Origin: Lacticaseibacillus casei DSM 20011 = JCM 1134 = ATCC 393
GTDB lineage: Bacteria > Bacillota > Bacilli > Lactobacillales > Lactobacillaceae
Length of the DNA stretch: 64,000 bases
Direction: 5' to 3'
Assembly (NCBI RefSeq): GCF_000829055.1
Contig: NZ_AP012544.1
Coordinates: 1,550,001-1,614,000 of the forward strand
Part shown: positions 27,081-34,643 of the stretch, piece after piece
Layout: every line of letters starts with the position of its first letter
Numbering within the stretch: position 1 is the stretch's first letter
The notes under the pieces: model-generated
Seen by the model: the letters and a program-made list of their open reading frames with translations, nothing else
Database searches by the model: none
Told to the model about the DNA's origin: nothing
Made by a program: the position numbers and the translations under genes

Positions 27081-27329
27081 TTATTGCGGCAAGTGTTGCT
27101 GGCGATACAACCAAACGCCGATGATGACCGCGGGCATATAAAGCGCATAAATCAAGGTAAAGAACGTCAACCAGCCGCCAAACGCTGCATTAATCAGCAG
27201 TAAGGCCACATATAAAATGCCATCAACAATCCAATTAATCGGTTTTCTGAGTTGGGTGGTTACCGTTATTAGCAATGCAGCGGTAACCAGTAAAATGAAG
27301 ATGTTCAGCAAAATGATGATCAGTGCCAC
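27081..27329 (-). CDS. Small hypothetical membrane protein
   Basis: An 82-aa protein, mostly hydrophobic, with about three predicted membrane helices (residues ~3-25, 33-52, 55-75) and a basic loop QLRKP. Not recognised. The listed start is GTG, but its GGGGG ribosome binding site abuts it, so the true start may be slightly downstream. It has its own good promoter and no operon partner. Confidence 0.6.
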   Translation of the reverse strand: MALIIILLNIFILLVTAALLITVTTQLRKPINWIVDGILYVALLLINAAFGGWLTFFTLIYALYMPAVIIGVWLYRQQHLPQ

Positions 27330-27341
27330 CCCCTGGATGGA

Positions 27342-27370
27342 ATTATAGCCAAGCCAAACAGTTTCAACAA
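27342..27370 (-). promoter_or_regulatory. Promoter of the small membrane protein
   Basis: Minus strand TTGTTG (27365-27370), 17-base spacer, TATAAT (27342-27347). It leaves a very short 5' UTR. Confidence 0.65.
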
Positions 27371-27498
27371 GGAAACGTTTTAATCAGCGACTTCGAGACA
27401 AAGAAAAAGGCCCAGAAAAAATCTGAGCCTGCCCCTGCCAAGGAACCTAATATAGCATAAAAAGTCTCCATGGCACTAGTCCTTTGGCAAAAAAGAAA

Positions 27499-27525
27499 GC
27501 CGCTGGTAGTAAGTCTACCAGCAGC
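27499..27525 (-). terminator. Terminator of the 40-aa gene
   Basis: Minus strand GCTGCTGGTAG/CTACCAGCGGC hairpin followed by TTTCTTTTTT. Confidence 0.85.
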
Positions 27526-27531
27526 AAGACA

Positions 27532-27654
27532 TTATTTCTTCAGTTGTTGCAACGCTTTTTCAATTGTCTCGCCCTTACCAATGTGCTTAGCATTGTGCGG
27601 ATCAATCGCGATAAATTCTTGCGTCTTCATGTTCAATTGGATTCGATATCCCAT
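27532..27654 (-). CDS. 40-aa hypothetical protein
   Basis: A short protein, MGYRIQLNMKTQEFIAID..., ending in a Lys-rich helix (IEKALQQLKK). Coding is supported by an ideal GGAGG seven bases before the ATG and a strong terminator just after the stop. A longer in-frame start exists upstream without a ribosome binding site. Not recognised; likely cytoplasmic. Confidence 0.6.
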   Translation of the reverse strand: MGYRIQLNMKTQEFIAIDPHNAKHIGKGETIEKALQQLKK

Positions 27655-27738
27655 CAGAATCCCTCCATTCTTAAAAAAATGTGAATGGCCTTCGGTAGCG
27701 ATTGAGTGTATGTTACTCACTTATTGTTAGGAAGTCAA

Positions 27739-27767
27739 GAGCGTGAGCAGGAGCGCTTAGAAATCGG
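27739..27767 (+). repeat. 29-nt dispersed motif, copy before tRNA-Arg
   Basis: Matches 26/29 bases of the minus strand at 14201-14229. Degenerate versions recur near 27845-27875 and 27940-27972, where CGCGTTTCAAAG takes the place of GCGCTTAGAAAT. Confidence 0.6.
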
Positions 27768-27840
27768 AGTGTAAGTGGCCTCAAGCCTAAATGGCTGGGC
27801 TTTGGCCATTTAGGCTTGAGGTCCTTACACAGAGATTTCT
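27759..27840. repeat. Long nested palindrome
   Basis: Perfect 17-bp arms CCTCAAGCCTAAATGGC (27779-27795) and its complement (27805-27821) enclose a 9-base loop. Outside these, GTGTAAG pairs with CTTACAC and AGAAATC with GATTTCT, giving 31 paired bases in an 82-bp element. No T-tract follows, so it is not a simple terminator. Confidence 0.85.
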
Positions 27841-27981
27841 GCGACTGCGAACGCGTTTCAAAGCCGGATTGCCCTACAACCCTTACTCCTCTATGACCTG
27901 GCTTAGGCCATTGCCCCCAAGGTTCTTACACGCAGACTTCTGCGCCAGTGATCGCGTTTCAAAGCCCGATTGCCTAACTAC
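27793..27981 (+). repeat. Two imperfect ~85-bp direct repeats
   Basis: Unit 1 (27793-27880) and unit 2 (27898-27981) share ordered blocks: TTACAC, TTCTGCG, CGCGTTTCAAAGCC and GATTGCC. Unit 1 doubles as the right arm of the palindrome at 27759-27840. This and the palindrome fill most of the 440-bp gene-free stretch before tRNA-Arg. Confidence 0.65.
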
Positions 27982-28057
27982 AAGAGCTGTAGCGTCCCTT
28001 CCACATCCTTAAAACCTTTTACACACCCTCACAAAGTTCAAGTTCCTCAACATTCCG

Positions 28058-28086
28058 TTGACGCCTACCCGCGCTTCTCGTATACT
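28058..28086 (+). promoter_or_regulatory. Promoter of tRNA-Arg
   Basis: TTGACG (28058-28063), 17-base spacer, TATACT (28081-28086), 12 bases before the tRNA. Confidence 0.8.
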
Positions 28087-28098
28087 TAATAACGATTT

Positions 28099-28172
28099 GT
28101 GCCAGTAGCTCAGCTGGATAGAGCAACGGTTTTCTAAACCGTTTGTCCCGGGTTCAAATCCCGGCTGGCACA
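28099..28172 (+). tRNA. tRNA-Arg (anticodon TCT)
   Basis: A complete 74-nt cloverleaf: acceptor GTGCCAG/CTGGCAC, D-arm GCTC/GAGC, anticodon arm ACGGT-TTTCTAA-ACCGT with anticodon TCT, and T-arm CCGGG-TTCAAAT-CCCGG, discriminator A. The CCA end is not encoded. It reads AGA/AGG arginine codons. It stands alone with its own promoter and terminator. Confidence 0.97.
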
Positions 28173-28194
28173 CTTAAAGTAAGCAGTTTGTCCT

Positions 28195-28221
28195 CAAAAA
28201 GCCCGATGTTTCGGGCTTTTT
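28195..28221 (+). terminator. Terminator of tRNA-Arg
   Basis: AAAAAGCCCGA/TCGGGCTTTTT hairpin followed by T residues. Symmetric, so it may also end the ABC transporter transcript from the other side. Confidence 0.9.
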
Positions 28222-28251
28222 GTGTTACCAAAGTTTACCTAAATCCTGTCC

Positions 28252-29912
28252 TTAAATAGCTTCTGTGCCAGTAGCAACTTCCCTGGAGGCCTCATTTTTT
28301 AATTGCAACCGGTGATCAACCATTTCGTAAATCTTTACGCCATATGCTTGCGCCAAGGCTTCCTGATAATGATGCGCGACTTCAATGACCGTTGCGGGTA
28401 ACGTGTAGATGATGCGATGAATTTTATCAGCATTGACCTGATCAAGGCTTGAAGAAATCTCATCAAGTAAAAAGATAGGACTCTTGCGCAACAATCCACG
28501 CGCAATCGCAATGCGCTGCGCTTGCCCACCTGATAGATTACTGCCGTTATCAACAATTTTGAAATCAAGCACATGCTCACCCAATTCCTGATCAAGGCCC
28601 ACCAACCGCAAAACTGCCAAAACCGCGGCATCATCGTAGGCCTGATATAACGTGATATTATCCCGCAATGTACCATTAAACAACCAGACATTTTGTGACA
28701 CCAAAACAAAATCACCAGCATGCAGCGGCTGACCGGCAAAACGAATCGCACCTTGAGATGTCACTTGACCGGTGATGGCTTTTAGAAGGGTTGTCTTACC
28801 TATTCCAGAAGGACCGGTCACAATGACTTTGCTTCCCGGTTCAAGTCGGATATTGACATCACTCAAAATTAAATGCTGATCGCGCACCACGGTTAGATCG
28901 CTGATCTCAAGCTGACCTTCCAGCACTTCAGGCTTTGGCTCCCCATCATCAACCTTGGATATTTCAAATTTACCAGCCGCCGGTAACACGCGCAGCTGAC
29001 TCGTGCTAACAATTTGGCTTTGCCATTTGCTCAAACTGCGAGCGCCGCCTACAACAGAATCTGCCGTCATTGTCAGTGTCAAAACGACGCTGGTCGTCAC
29101 ACCAAACAATCCTTTGGCCATCAAGAGGAGGCCAATAAAAAGTGGTAGCAAAAAAGCCGCAATGGCAAATAGCCAAGACACATATTGGAATAAATATTGG
29201 AAGTTATTCATTCGCTCATAGTCGCGTTCTTCTTGGCTCAGGTGCTGCTTAAATCGGGTGAAGAAGACCGGCCAGGCTTTAAAATTAAAGATTTCCATTC
29301 GGCCTTGAAAAATGTCTTTCATACTCAAGACCAAACCGGCATTGGTATTAGCCCAAATGTTCGACTTTTTTGCCAGGCTCTTTCTGCCAAAGTGACTCGG
29401 AAGCAGTGACAATGCAGAAAATAACACATAGACCAAACTTAACACGACATTGGTTTTCAGGATAAAAGCCACAGCGATGATCAAGCCAATCACTTGTTGC
29501 AGCATGTTGATAAGTCCGACAAAGTAGGCTTGTTCAATTTGTTTCGCAACGCCGGTCACATCATTGATCGTGTCAGAAACTTCCGTGACGTCAGTGCCTG
29601 CATGCGCGACTGAAGCAGTAAAATACGCGGTTTTGAGTGCCTGATTCAATACCCGGACGGCCCGCTGCTGGGCGCGAAAAAACAGATACAACGATGTATA
29701 GGTAACGAGATAGGCAGCTGCAGCTAATGACACATAACGCCCACAGCGTCAAGATTGCTGAAGTCAATATTGACCAGCTGACCGAAAACCACGCCATTTA
29801 AAATTGGCTCCAAAGTGCTTGTCAGGCTCAGTAAAAATAGCACCACTATTAAAGTCAGCGGCAACTGTCGAATAACCCAACGTAAATTAATCTGACGTTC
29901 TTGATGAACCAT
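28252..29912 (-). pseudogene. ABC exporter (fused permease-ATPase) with a one-base frameshift
   Basis: Two overlapping frames together make one half-size ABC exporter. The first ~60 codons (29724-29912, MVHQERQINLRWV...) hold the first membrane helix. They end in ...LDAVGVMCH-stop. The rest (28252-29733) continues in another frame as RYVSLAAAAYLVTYTSLY, with further membrane helices, Walker A GPSGIGKTTLL, signature LSGGQAQRIAIARG and Walker B FLLDEISSSLD. One missing base near 29735-29740, probably in a GGG run, would restore a single frame. It may be a true lesion, phase variation or a sequencing error. Substrate unknown. It follows pepX by 71 bases. Confidence 0.8.
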
Positions 29913-29983
29913 CCACTTCACGTCCTTTTCCCGAGACGGCGTAAACTTATGACGATGTTGTCTTCAACCGTGGACGATATTTT

Positions 29984-32377
29984 TTAAAGTCGGAATGGCA
30001 ATGTTAGAGTACTTTTCGCCAAGTCAACCTGATAATGCGTGGTTTTTGTCGGGCGAATGGTTTGCGCCATATCGGCACCATGGATGATCAAGGCAAGCTG
30101 CCGGCCGGTCGGTGAGTGATAGTGCGTCGGTTGCAGATCCAGACTCACGTGAAAAAACTGTCCCGGTGTGATCTGCTGCACTTCGTAGGCGTTTTTAGGA
30201 TTTTGCAAATTAATATGCCCTAACGTTATCAGTTTGCTTGGGGTCGTTTTAGCAGCCGGCTTGAATTCGACGATGTCAGTTGTTTTAAAGTCAAAACCTA
30301 ACTGTAAATCATTGGCCGCAACGGTGGCTGCGGTTTCGCCAAAACGCTTGGCCTCACCGAGATCCACGAGCCGAACACTGAGAATGCCGGTCGGCGCATC
30401 AACTGCCAGCGTCAGCTCAAGGTGCGGAATGCCTTCCAGAATCCGATCACGGTCAAGCACTGGCTGAGTCAACCACAACCGGCTGTTAGCGTACGCACTG
30501 TTAGGGGTGATAATGGCCTTTTCGAAACTGGCGCTGGTGTCACGTTGCGCCTCAAACGTTGCCGTGGCATGATCAGTAAACTGATCGGTGGCTGCTTCAA
30601 AGTCATTCTTCAGGTTGAACTCAGTTGTCACATGCTCAGCTTCCGGGTCAGCAAAATCGGTATAGGCTGACCAGGTTTGCGGGGTCACGTTATCTTGCAC
30701 AATGACATTCGGCAAAGCTCGCGCAGCATCATTGGCGACCCCTAGCAGTTCATGTGTCAGCCACAAGTTCATCATGTCCAAAAAGTCTAGCGAGCGGACG
30801 TTGTGGACATAGACATGTTGCCCTTGATGTAAAATCAGTTTCTTTTGAATCGGCAAATCTGCAATTGCCTGCCAGAAGCGAATCGCATTTTTTGGTTTGA
30901 CATTCCAGTCATTAAGCCCGTGAATCAACACCACGTCGGCTTTGACGTTGGCGGCATTTTTGCGGTAATTACGCGCATCCCACCACGCCGTATACGCGCC
31001 GGTTGTCCGATCCTGATCACGGGTGATCGCAGCAAGATGCCGCTCCCAAGCCGACTTGATGCGAATCATATCGCCGCCGGATTTCTGCCGGGAAAACGTA
31101 TCAACTGCCAAAACATCAGCGTCTTCACCTTGAAAGCCGCCGGGCGCCACAACCAAACCATTTTCGCGGTAATAATCATACCAGCTAGAAATGCCGGCAT
31201 CGGCAATGATGGTTTTCAACCCTTCAACGCCGGTCGTCGCCGCAGCAATGGCCAGCGTAGCTAAGTAGGACTTACCGGTCATCGCAACTTTGCCGGTTGA
31301 CCACCAAGCCTTAATGGCAACGCCAGCAGTACGGTTCGTGAACGCCCGGCGCTTACCGGTCAGCCATTCGATCACTGCCACAGCCCCGGCCGTTTCCTCA
31401 GGTCCACCAATGGTCCGAAAGCCGTCTGAATACCGCGTCCCGACTCCCGCTGAGTAAACCACAGCAAATCCGCGCGCAAGAAAATAATCATTGAACGCAT
31501 ACATACTATTTTCTTCGGCATAGGCCTCTGCTTCCGTCGCCTCACCAGTAACGACCCGTTTCGGTAAGTCTTCAGTTTGAATCGGTGTAGCCGTTACTTC
31601 CGCCTTCGAGGCCCCATGTGACTTGACTGCCAAAACCGTTTCCGGAACATGCGTCGCAGCCGTCACATCATTGGTCCCATGAAAATAAGGATTGGCGGTA
31701 AATAGAACCGGAACCTTCAATCCTTGCTCGGTGGCTTTCGGTCGATAAATGCTTGCTTCTAAAAGATCGCGCTGCCCATCGTGGTCCGAATCGACATCAG
31801 ACTCGATCCATACTACCTCGCGAATGGCTTGGCGGGCATCGAAAACCTGTTGCACTTTACCATTAAACAATAAAGGTTTCGGTTGGGTTGACGACGACTG
31901 AAAATCCTTGAAAAAGCCACGATTGGCTAAATCATCGAGAAAGTTGACTAAATGTTTGGTTCGCGTCGTCAGCAATAAGTAGCTAGCCTTAAGCAGATCC
32001 CTAGTATCAAGCAGATCGTGATCAACACTTGGCAGCTCTGTAGCCGCCATAAAAGCCAACGGATCACTCAGGTCAAAGTCGGTAAAGGCTTCGAACCCCA
32101 GCAGTTGCAAAGCTACATTATAAAAGTCGCGCCGGGTCATCTGCGTGGGTCCCGATGCCAACCATTCAGCCAGATTCTGTCGCGAATTAACTGCAATCTG
32201 AGCAAATTTATCTTGTTTTGCAGCGAGCTGATATGCCTCTGGGAAAAAGGCCGCGTACAAGGCTGCCGCAGTATTGGCAAAATGGCCTTGGGAATCTGCC
32301 GGCAAGCCGATGCGAGCAAGTTCCGTTAATTGTTGGCTAAATTCAGGGGTTAATCGAGCGAATTGGTTTAATTTCAT
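29984..32377 (-). CDS. pepX: Xaa-Pro dipeptidyl-peptidase PepX
   Basis: It releases X-Pro dipeptides from proline-rich peptides such as casein fragments, a central enzyme for growth in milk. The 797-aa protein has the family layout: N-terminal helical domain, alpha/beta hydrolase with nucleophile TGKSYLA, FNDYFLARGFAVVYSAG, the DWNVKPKNA loop near the catalytic Asp, and HQGQHVY near the catalytic His. The C-terminal jelly-roll is complete. The start MKLNQFARLTPEF is typical of lactobacilli. The ribosome binding site is weak (AGGACGGCACTGCTC). Confidence 0.96.
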   Translation of the reverse strand: MKLNQFARLTPEFSQQLTELARIGLPADSQGHFANTAAALYAAFFPEAYQLAAKQDKFAQIAVNSRQNLAEWLASGPTQMTRRDFYNVALQLLGFEAFTDFDLSDPLAFMAATELPSVDHDLLDTRDLLKASYLLLTTRTKHLVNFLDDLANRGFFKDFQSSSTQPKPLLFNGKVQQVFDARQAIREVVWIESDVDSDHDGQRDLLEASIYRPKATEQGLKVPVLFTANPYFHGTNDVTAATHVPETVLAVKSHGASKAEVTATPIQTEDLPKRVVTGEATEAEAYAEENSMYAFNDYFLARGFAVVYSAGVGTRYSDGFRTIGGPEETAGAVAVIEWLTGKRRAFTNRTAGVAIKAWWSTGKVAMTGKSYLATLAIAAATTGVEGLKTIIADAGISSWYDYYRENGLVVAPGGFQGEDADVLAVDTFSRQKSGGDMIRIKSAWERHLAAITRDQDRTTGAYTAWWDARNYRKNAANVKADVVLIHGLNDWNVKPKNAIRFWQAIADLPIQKKLILHQGQHVYVHNVRSLDFLDMMNLWLTHELLGVANDAARALPNVIVQDNVTPQTWSAYTDFADPEAEHVTTEFNLKNDFEAATDQFTDHATATFEAQRDTSASFEKAIITPNSAYANSRLWLTQPVLDRDRILEGIPHLELTLAVDAPTGILSVRLVDLGEAKRFGETAATVAANDLQLGFDFKTTDIVEFKPAAKTTPSKLITLGHINLQNPKNAYEVQQITPGQFFHVSLDLQPTHYHSPTGRQLALIIHGADMAQTIRPTKTTHYQVDLAKSTLTLPFRL

Positions 32378-32416
32378 GAGCAGTGCCGTCCTTTATGAGA
32401 GAAATGTGATAAATTC

Positions 32417-32445
32417 AGTGTAGCCATCTCATTTAGCGTTTTCAA
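32417..32445 (-). promoter_or_regulatory. Promoter of pepX
   Basis: Minus strand TTGAAA (32440-32445), 17-base spacer, TACACT (32417-32422), ~40 bases before pepX. Confidence 0.7.
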
Positions 32446-32506
32446 CTATTAACCCGCATAAACGCACCTACGATGGCGGTGAGTTTTTCATAAGCACTGT
32501 TAACGC

Positions 32507-32544
32507 AAAAAGACTTCAGACGCCATCACGCCTGAAGTCTTTTT
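32507..32544 (-). terminator. Terminator of glnR-glnA
   Basis: AAAAGACTTCAGGCG/CGCCT-type stem (AAAAAGACTTCAG with CTGAAGTCTTTTT) 75 bases after glnA; symmetric A/T tails allow action in both directions. Confidence 0.85.
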
Positions 32545-32618
32545 AAATTACTGAATGCTTGACTGTTTTTACCAGTTAGTCAAGGAAAAGGTTAACAACA
32601 GCTTTCGGGTGGCTGGAA

Positions 32619-33959
32619 TTAATACAATTCCAGGTATTGTTGCCGTTCCCATTCGGAAACCTGCTGGCGGTATGCGGACCATTCGAGGTTCTTCGAATCC
32701 ATAAAGCTTTGATACAAATGTTCACCCAGGGCAGCCTTGACCACGTCATCAGCCGCCAATGCCTTCAACGCATTGTGCAAGGTTGATGGGAGGTCTTGAA
32801 TATGATTTGCTTTACGTTCGTCGTCTTGCATCCGATAAATGTTACGATCTACCGCTTCTTCCGGCTTCAACTGGTTCTTGACGCCATCAAGGCCGGCCTG
32901 AAGGATTGCTGCAATGGCTAAGTAAGGATTGGCAGTCGGATCAACCGAGCGTAACTCCAAGCGGGTTGATAATCCCCGTGACTGCGGTACCCGAATCAGT
33001 GGTGAGCGGTTTTTGCCGGACCAAGCCACATAAACCGGGGCTTCAAATCCTGGCACCAGTCGTTTGTAGGAGTTGACGGTTGGGTTGTTAACCGCGGTCA
33101 GCGCATAAGCATGGCGCAAAACGCCAGCAAGGAAATGCATCGCCGTTTCACTCAACTGATCGTCGGTATTTGGATCATAGAAAGCATTGCCTTTGTCGTA
33201 GAAAAGGCTCATGTTGATGTGCATGCCGCTACCGTTGATGCCGTGAAGTGGTTTAGGCATGAATGTCGCGTATAAGCCATGTTTGCGGGCAATGGTTTTG
33301 ACCACAAGTTTGAAGGTTTGAATGTTATCGGCAGCGTCTAACGCATCGGCATATTTGAAGTCAATTTCATGCTGGCCCGGTGCCACTTCATGGTGGGAAG
33401 CTTCGACTTCAAAGCCCATCTTTTCCAACTCAAGGACAATATCACGCCGGCAATTTTCGCCCATATCAAGCGGTGCAAAATCGAAGTAAGAACCATGATC
33501 ATTCAGCTTCGTTGTCGGATTGCCGTTTTCGTCAAGTTTAAACAAGAAGAATTCCGGTTCAGGGCCGATATTGAAAGCTGTGAAGCCGGCTTCTTTCATT
33601 TCATTCACGACACGGATCAGATTGTTACGCGGATCGCCGCCAAAAGGTGTGCTGTCTGGACGATGAACCGAGCAGATCAGCCGGGCAATCTTACCGTGAT
33701 CATTCTCCCACGGGAACAATAGCCAAGTGTTAAGATCCGGATAGAGCAGCATATCGCTTTCTTCGATTCGAACAAAACCGTCAATCGACGAACCATCGAA
33801 GGTAATCTTATTATTAAGCACCTTTTCCAACTGGGAAATCGGCACCTCGACGTTCTTAATGATCCCGTTAATGTCGGTAAACATCAGGCGCAAGAATAAG
33901 ACGTTCTCATCCTTAACTGTCTGGCGAATCTCATCAGCGGTAATTGCTTTTCTTGCCAT
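32619..33959 (-). CDS. glnA: Glutamine synthetase type I
   Basis: It makes glutamine from glutamate, ammonia and ATP. The 446-aa length is that of the Gram-positive GSI-alpha type. Motifs: [19 protein letters not shown], the substrate helix [32 protein letters not shown], and NRSPLIRVP. No adenylylation-type Tyr segment is expected in this class. It follows glnR by 18 bases; GlnR represses both when glutamine is plentiful, with GlnA as its feedback partner (known in Bacillus, inferred here). Confidence 0.97.
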   Translation of the reverse strand: MARKAITADEIRQTVKDENVLFLRLMFTDINGIIKNVEVPISQLEKVLNNKITFDGSSIDGFVRIEESDMLLYPDLNTWLLFPWENDHGKIARLICSVHRPDSTPFGGDPRNNLIRVVNEMKEAGFTAFNIGPEPEFFLFKLDENGNPTTKLNDHGSYFDFAPLDMGENCRRDIVLELEKMGFEVEASHHEVAPGQHEIDFKYADALDAADNIQTFKLVVKTIARKHGLYATFMPKPLHGINGSGMHINMSLFYDKGNAFYDPNTDDQLSETAMHFLAGVLRHAYALTAVNNPTVNSYKRLVPGFEAPVYVAWSGKNRSPLIRVPQSRGLSTRLELRSVDPTANPYLAIAAILQAGLDGVKNQLKPEEAVDRNIYRMQDDERKANHIQDLPSTLHNALKALAADDVVKAALGEHLYQSFMDSKNLEWSAYRQQVSEWERQQYLELY

Positions 33960-33977
33960 ATACGTGAACTCCTATCT

Positions 33978-34340
33978 TTAGTGTGATTGTCGGAAGCCGA
34001 TGGTAGGACCCGGATCCGGGCTTTGATTGAGTCGACTCTGATTCAACAGTTCGTCGCGCAACACTTTGCGAACTTCGGCATCGCTATCCTCGCGATGACG
34101 TGGATGCTTCAACCGCTTGACGTCAGCCAGCGTGAAACCATCGGCCATCTGACTGCGGATTTCCAGCAGTTCATCAACGTCATTAAGCGAATAAGTTCGG
34201 TGATTGCCGGCATTGCGCTCGGGCTTGACCAATCCCTGGGCTTCATAGTAACGAATCTGGCGGGCAGTCAAGTCTGTTAACAACATAACTGTACCAATCG
34301 GCAAAACCGATCGCGTTCTCAGATCAGCGATCTCAGCCAT
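33978..34340 (-). CDS. glnR: MerR-family nitrogen repressor GlnR
   Basis: A 120-aa MerR-type regulator starting MAEIADLRTRSVLPIG. The winged helix is VMLLTDLTARQIRYYEAQGL with the wing RNAGNHRTYSL. The flexible C-terminal tail is the glutamine synthetase-sensing part in this family. Start by GGAGG six bases upstream. A consensus operator lies directly upstream of its promoter. Confidence 0.95.
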   Translation of the reverse strand: MAEIADLRTRSVLPIGTVMLLTDLTARQIRYYEAQGLVKPERNAGNHRTYSLNDVDELLEIRSQMADGFTLADVKRLKHPRHREDSDAEVRKVLRDELLNQSRLNQSPDPGPTIGFRQSH

Positions 34341-34365
34341 AGGCATCCTCCTTTACAACGATGTC

Positions 34366-34394
34366 AGCTTATCAAACCAGATAAACGGTGTCAA
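34366..34394 (-). promoter_or_regulatory. Promoter of glnR-glnA
   Basis: Minus strand TTGACA (34389-34394), 17-base spacer, TAAGCT (34366-34371). Confidence 0.65.
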
Positions 34395-34401
34395 CGCAAC
34401 A

Positions 34402-34418
34402 TGTAAGCTTTTCTAACA
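34402..34418. promoter_or_regulatory. GlnR operator
   Basis: TGTTAGAAAAGCTTACA (minus strand) matches the GlnR/TnrA consensus TGTNA-N7-TNACA exactly. It is seven bases upstream of the -35 box of glnR and also upstream of the divergent decarboxylase. Confidence 0.88.
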
Positions 34419-34643
34419 TTTAACGTAAAAAATGAAAAAATTTTATTTTTACGGTCAACTTGTTATAGACCAATATGTTGAGCCAATTATTCAAAAAGAA
34501 GCGCTTTCTACTAAGTCAACTTGCCACGCTTGTCAGTATTATCCAAGCAATCCGAAATCTTACCGCGCCAAATTCTCTCTAGGTATTTTCAACTATGAAA
34601 CGTGTGATAACAGTAACTAGGTTTCTGAAGGGACGTTGTCGTC
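34419..34643. other. AT-rich divergent intergenic region
   Basis: Together with the glnR promoter this makes a 303-bp gap between glnR and the decarboxylase. Beyond the GlnR operator I see no clear promoter for the plus-strand gene. A 62-codon ORF here lacks a ribosome binding site. Confidence 0.5.

Noticed and set aside
27735..27985. CRISPR array
   Set aside because: Repeat units are few, degenerate and unequal, without spacers of uniform length, and no cas genes are present.
34432..34620. 62-codon plus-strand ORF between glnR and the decarboxylase
   Set aside because: No ribosome binding site, AT-rich, odd composition, and it overlaps the control region; most likely chance.
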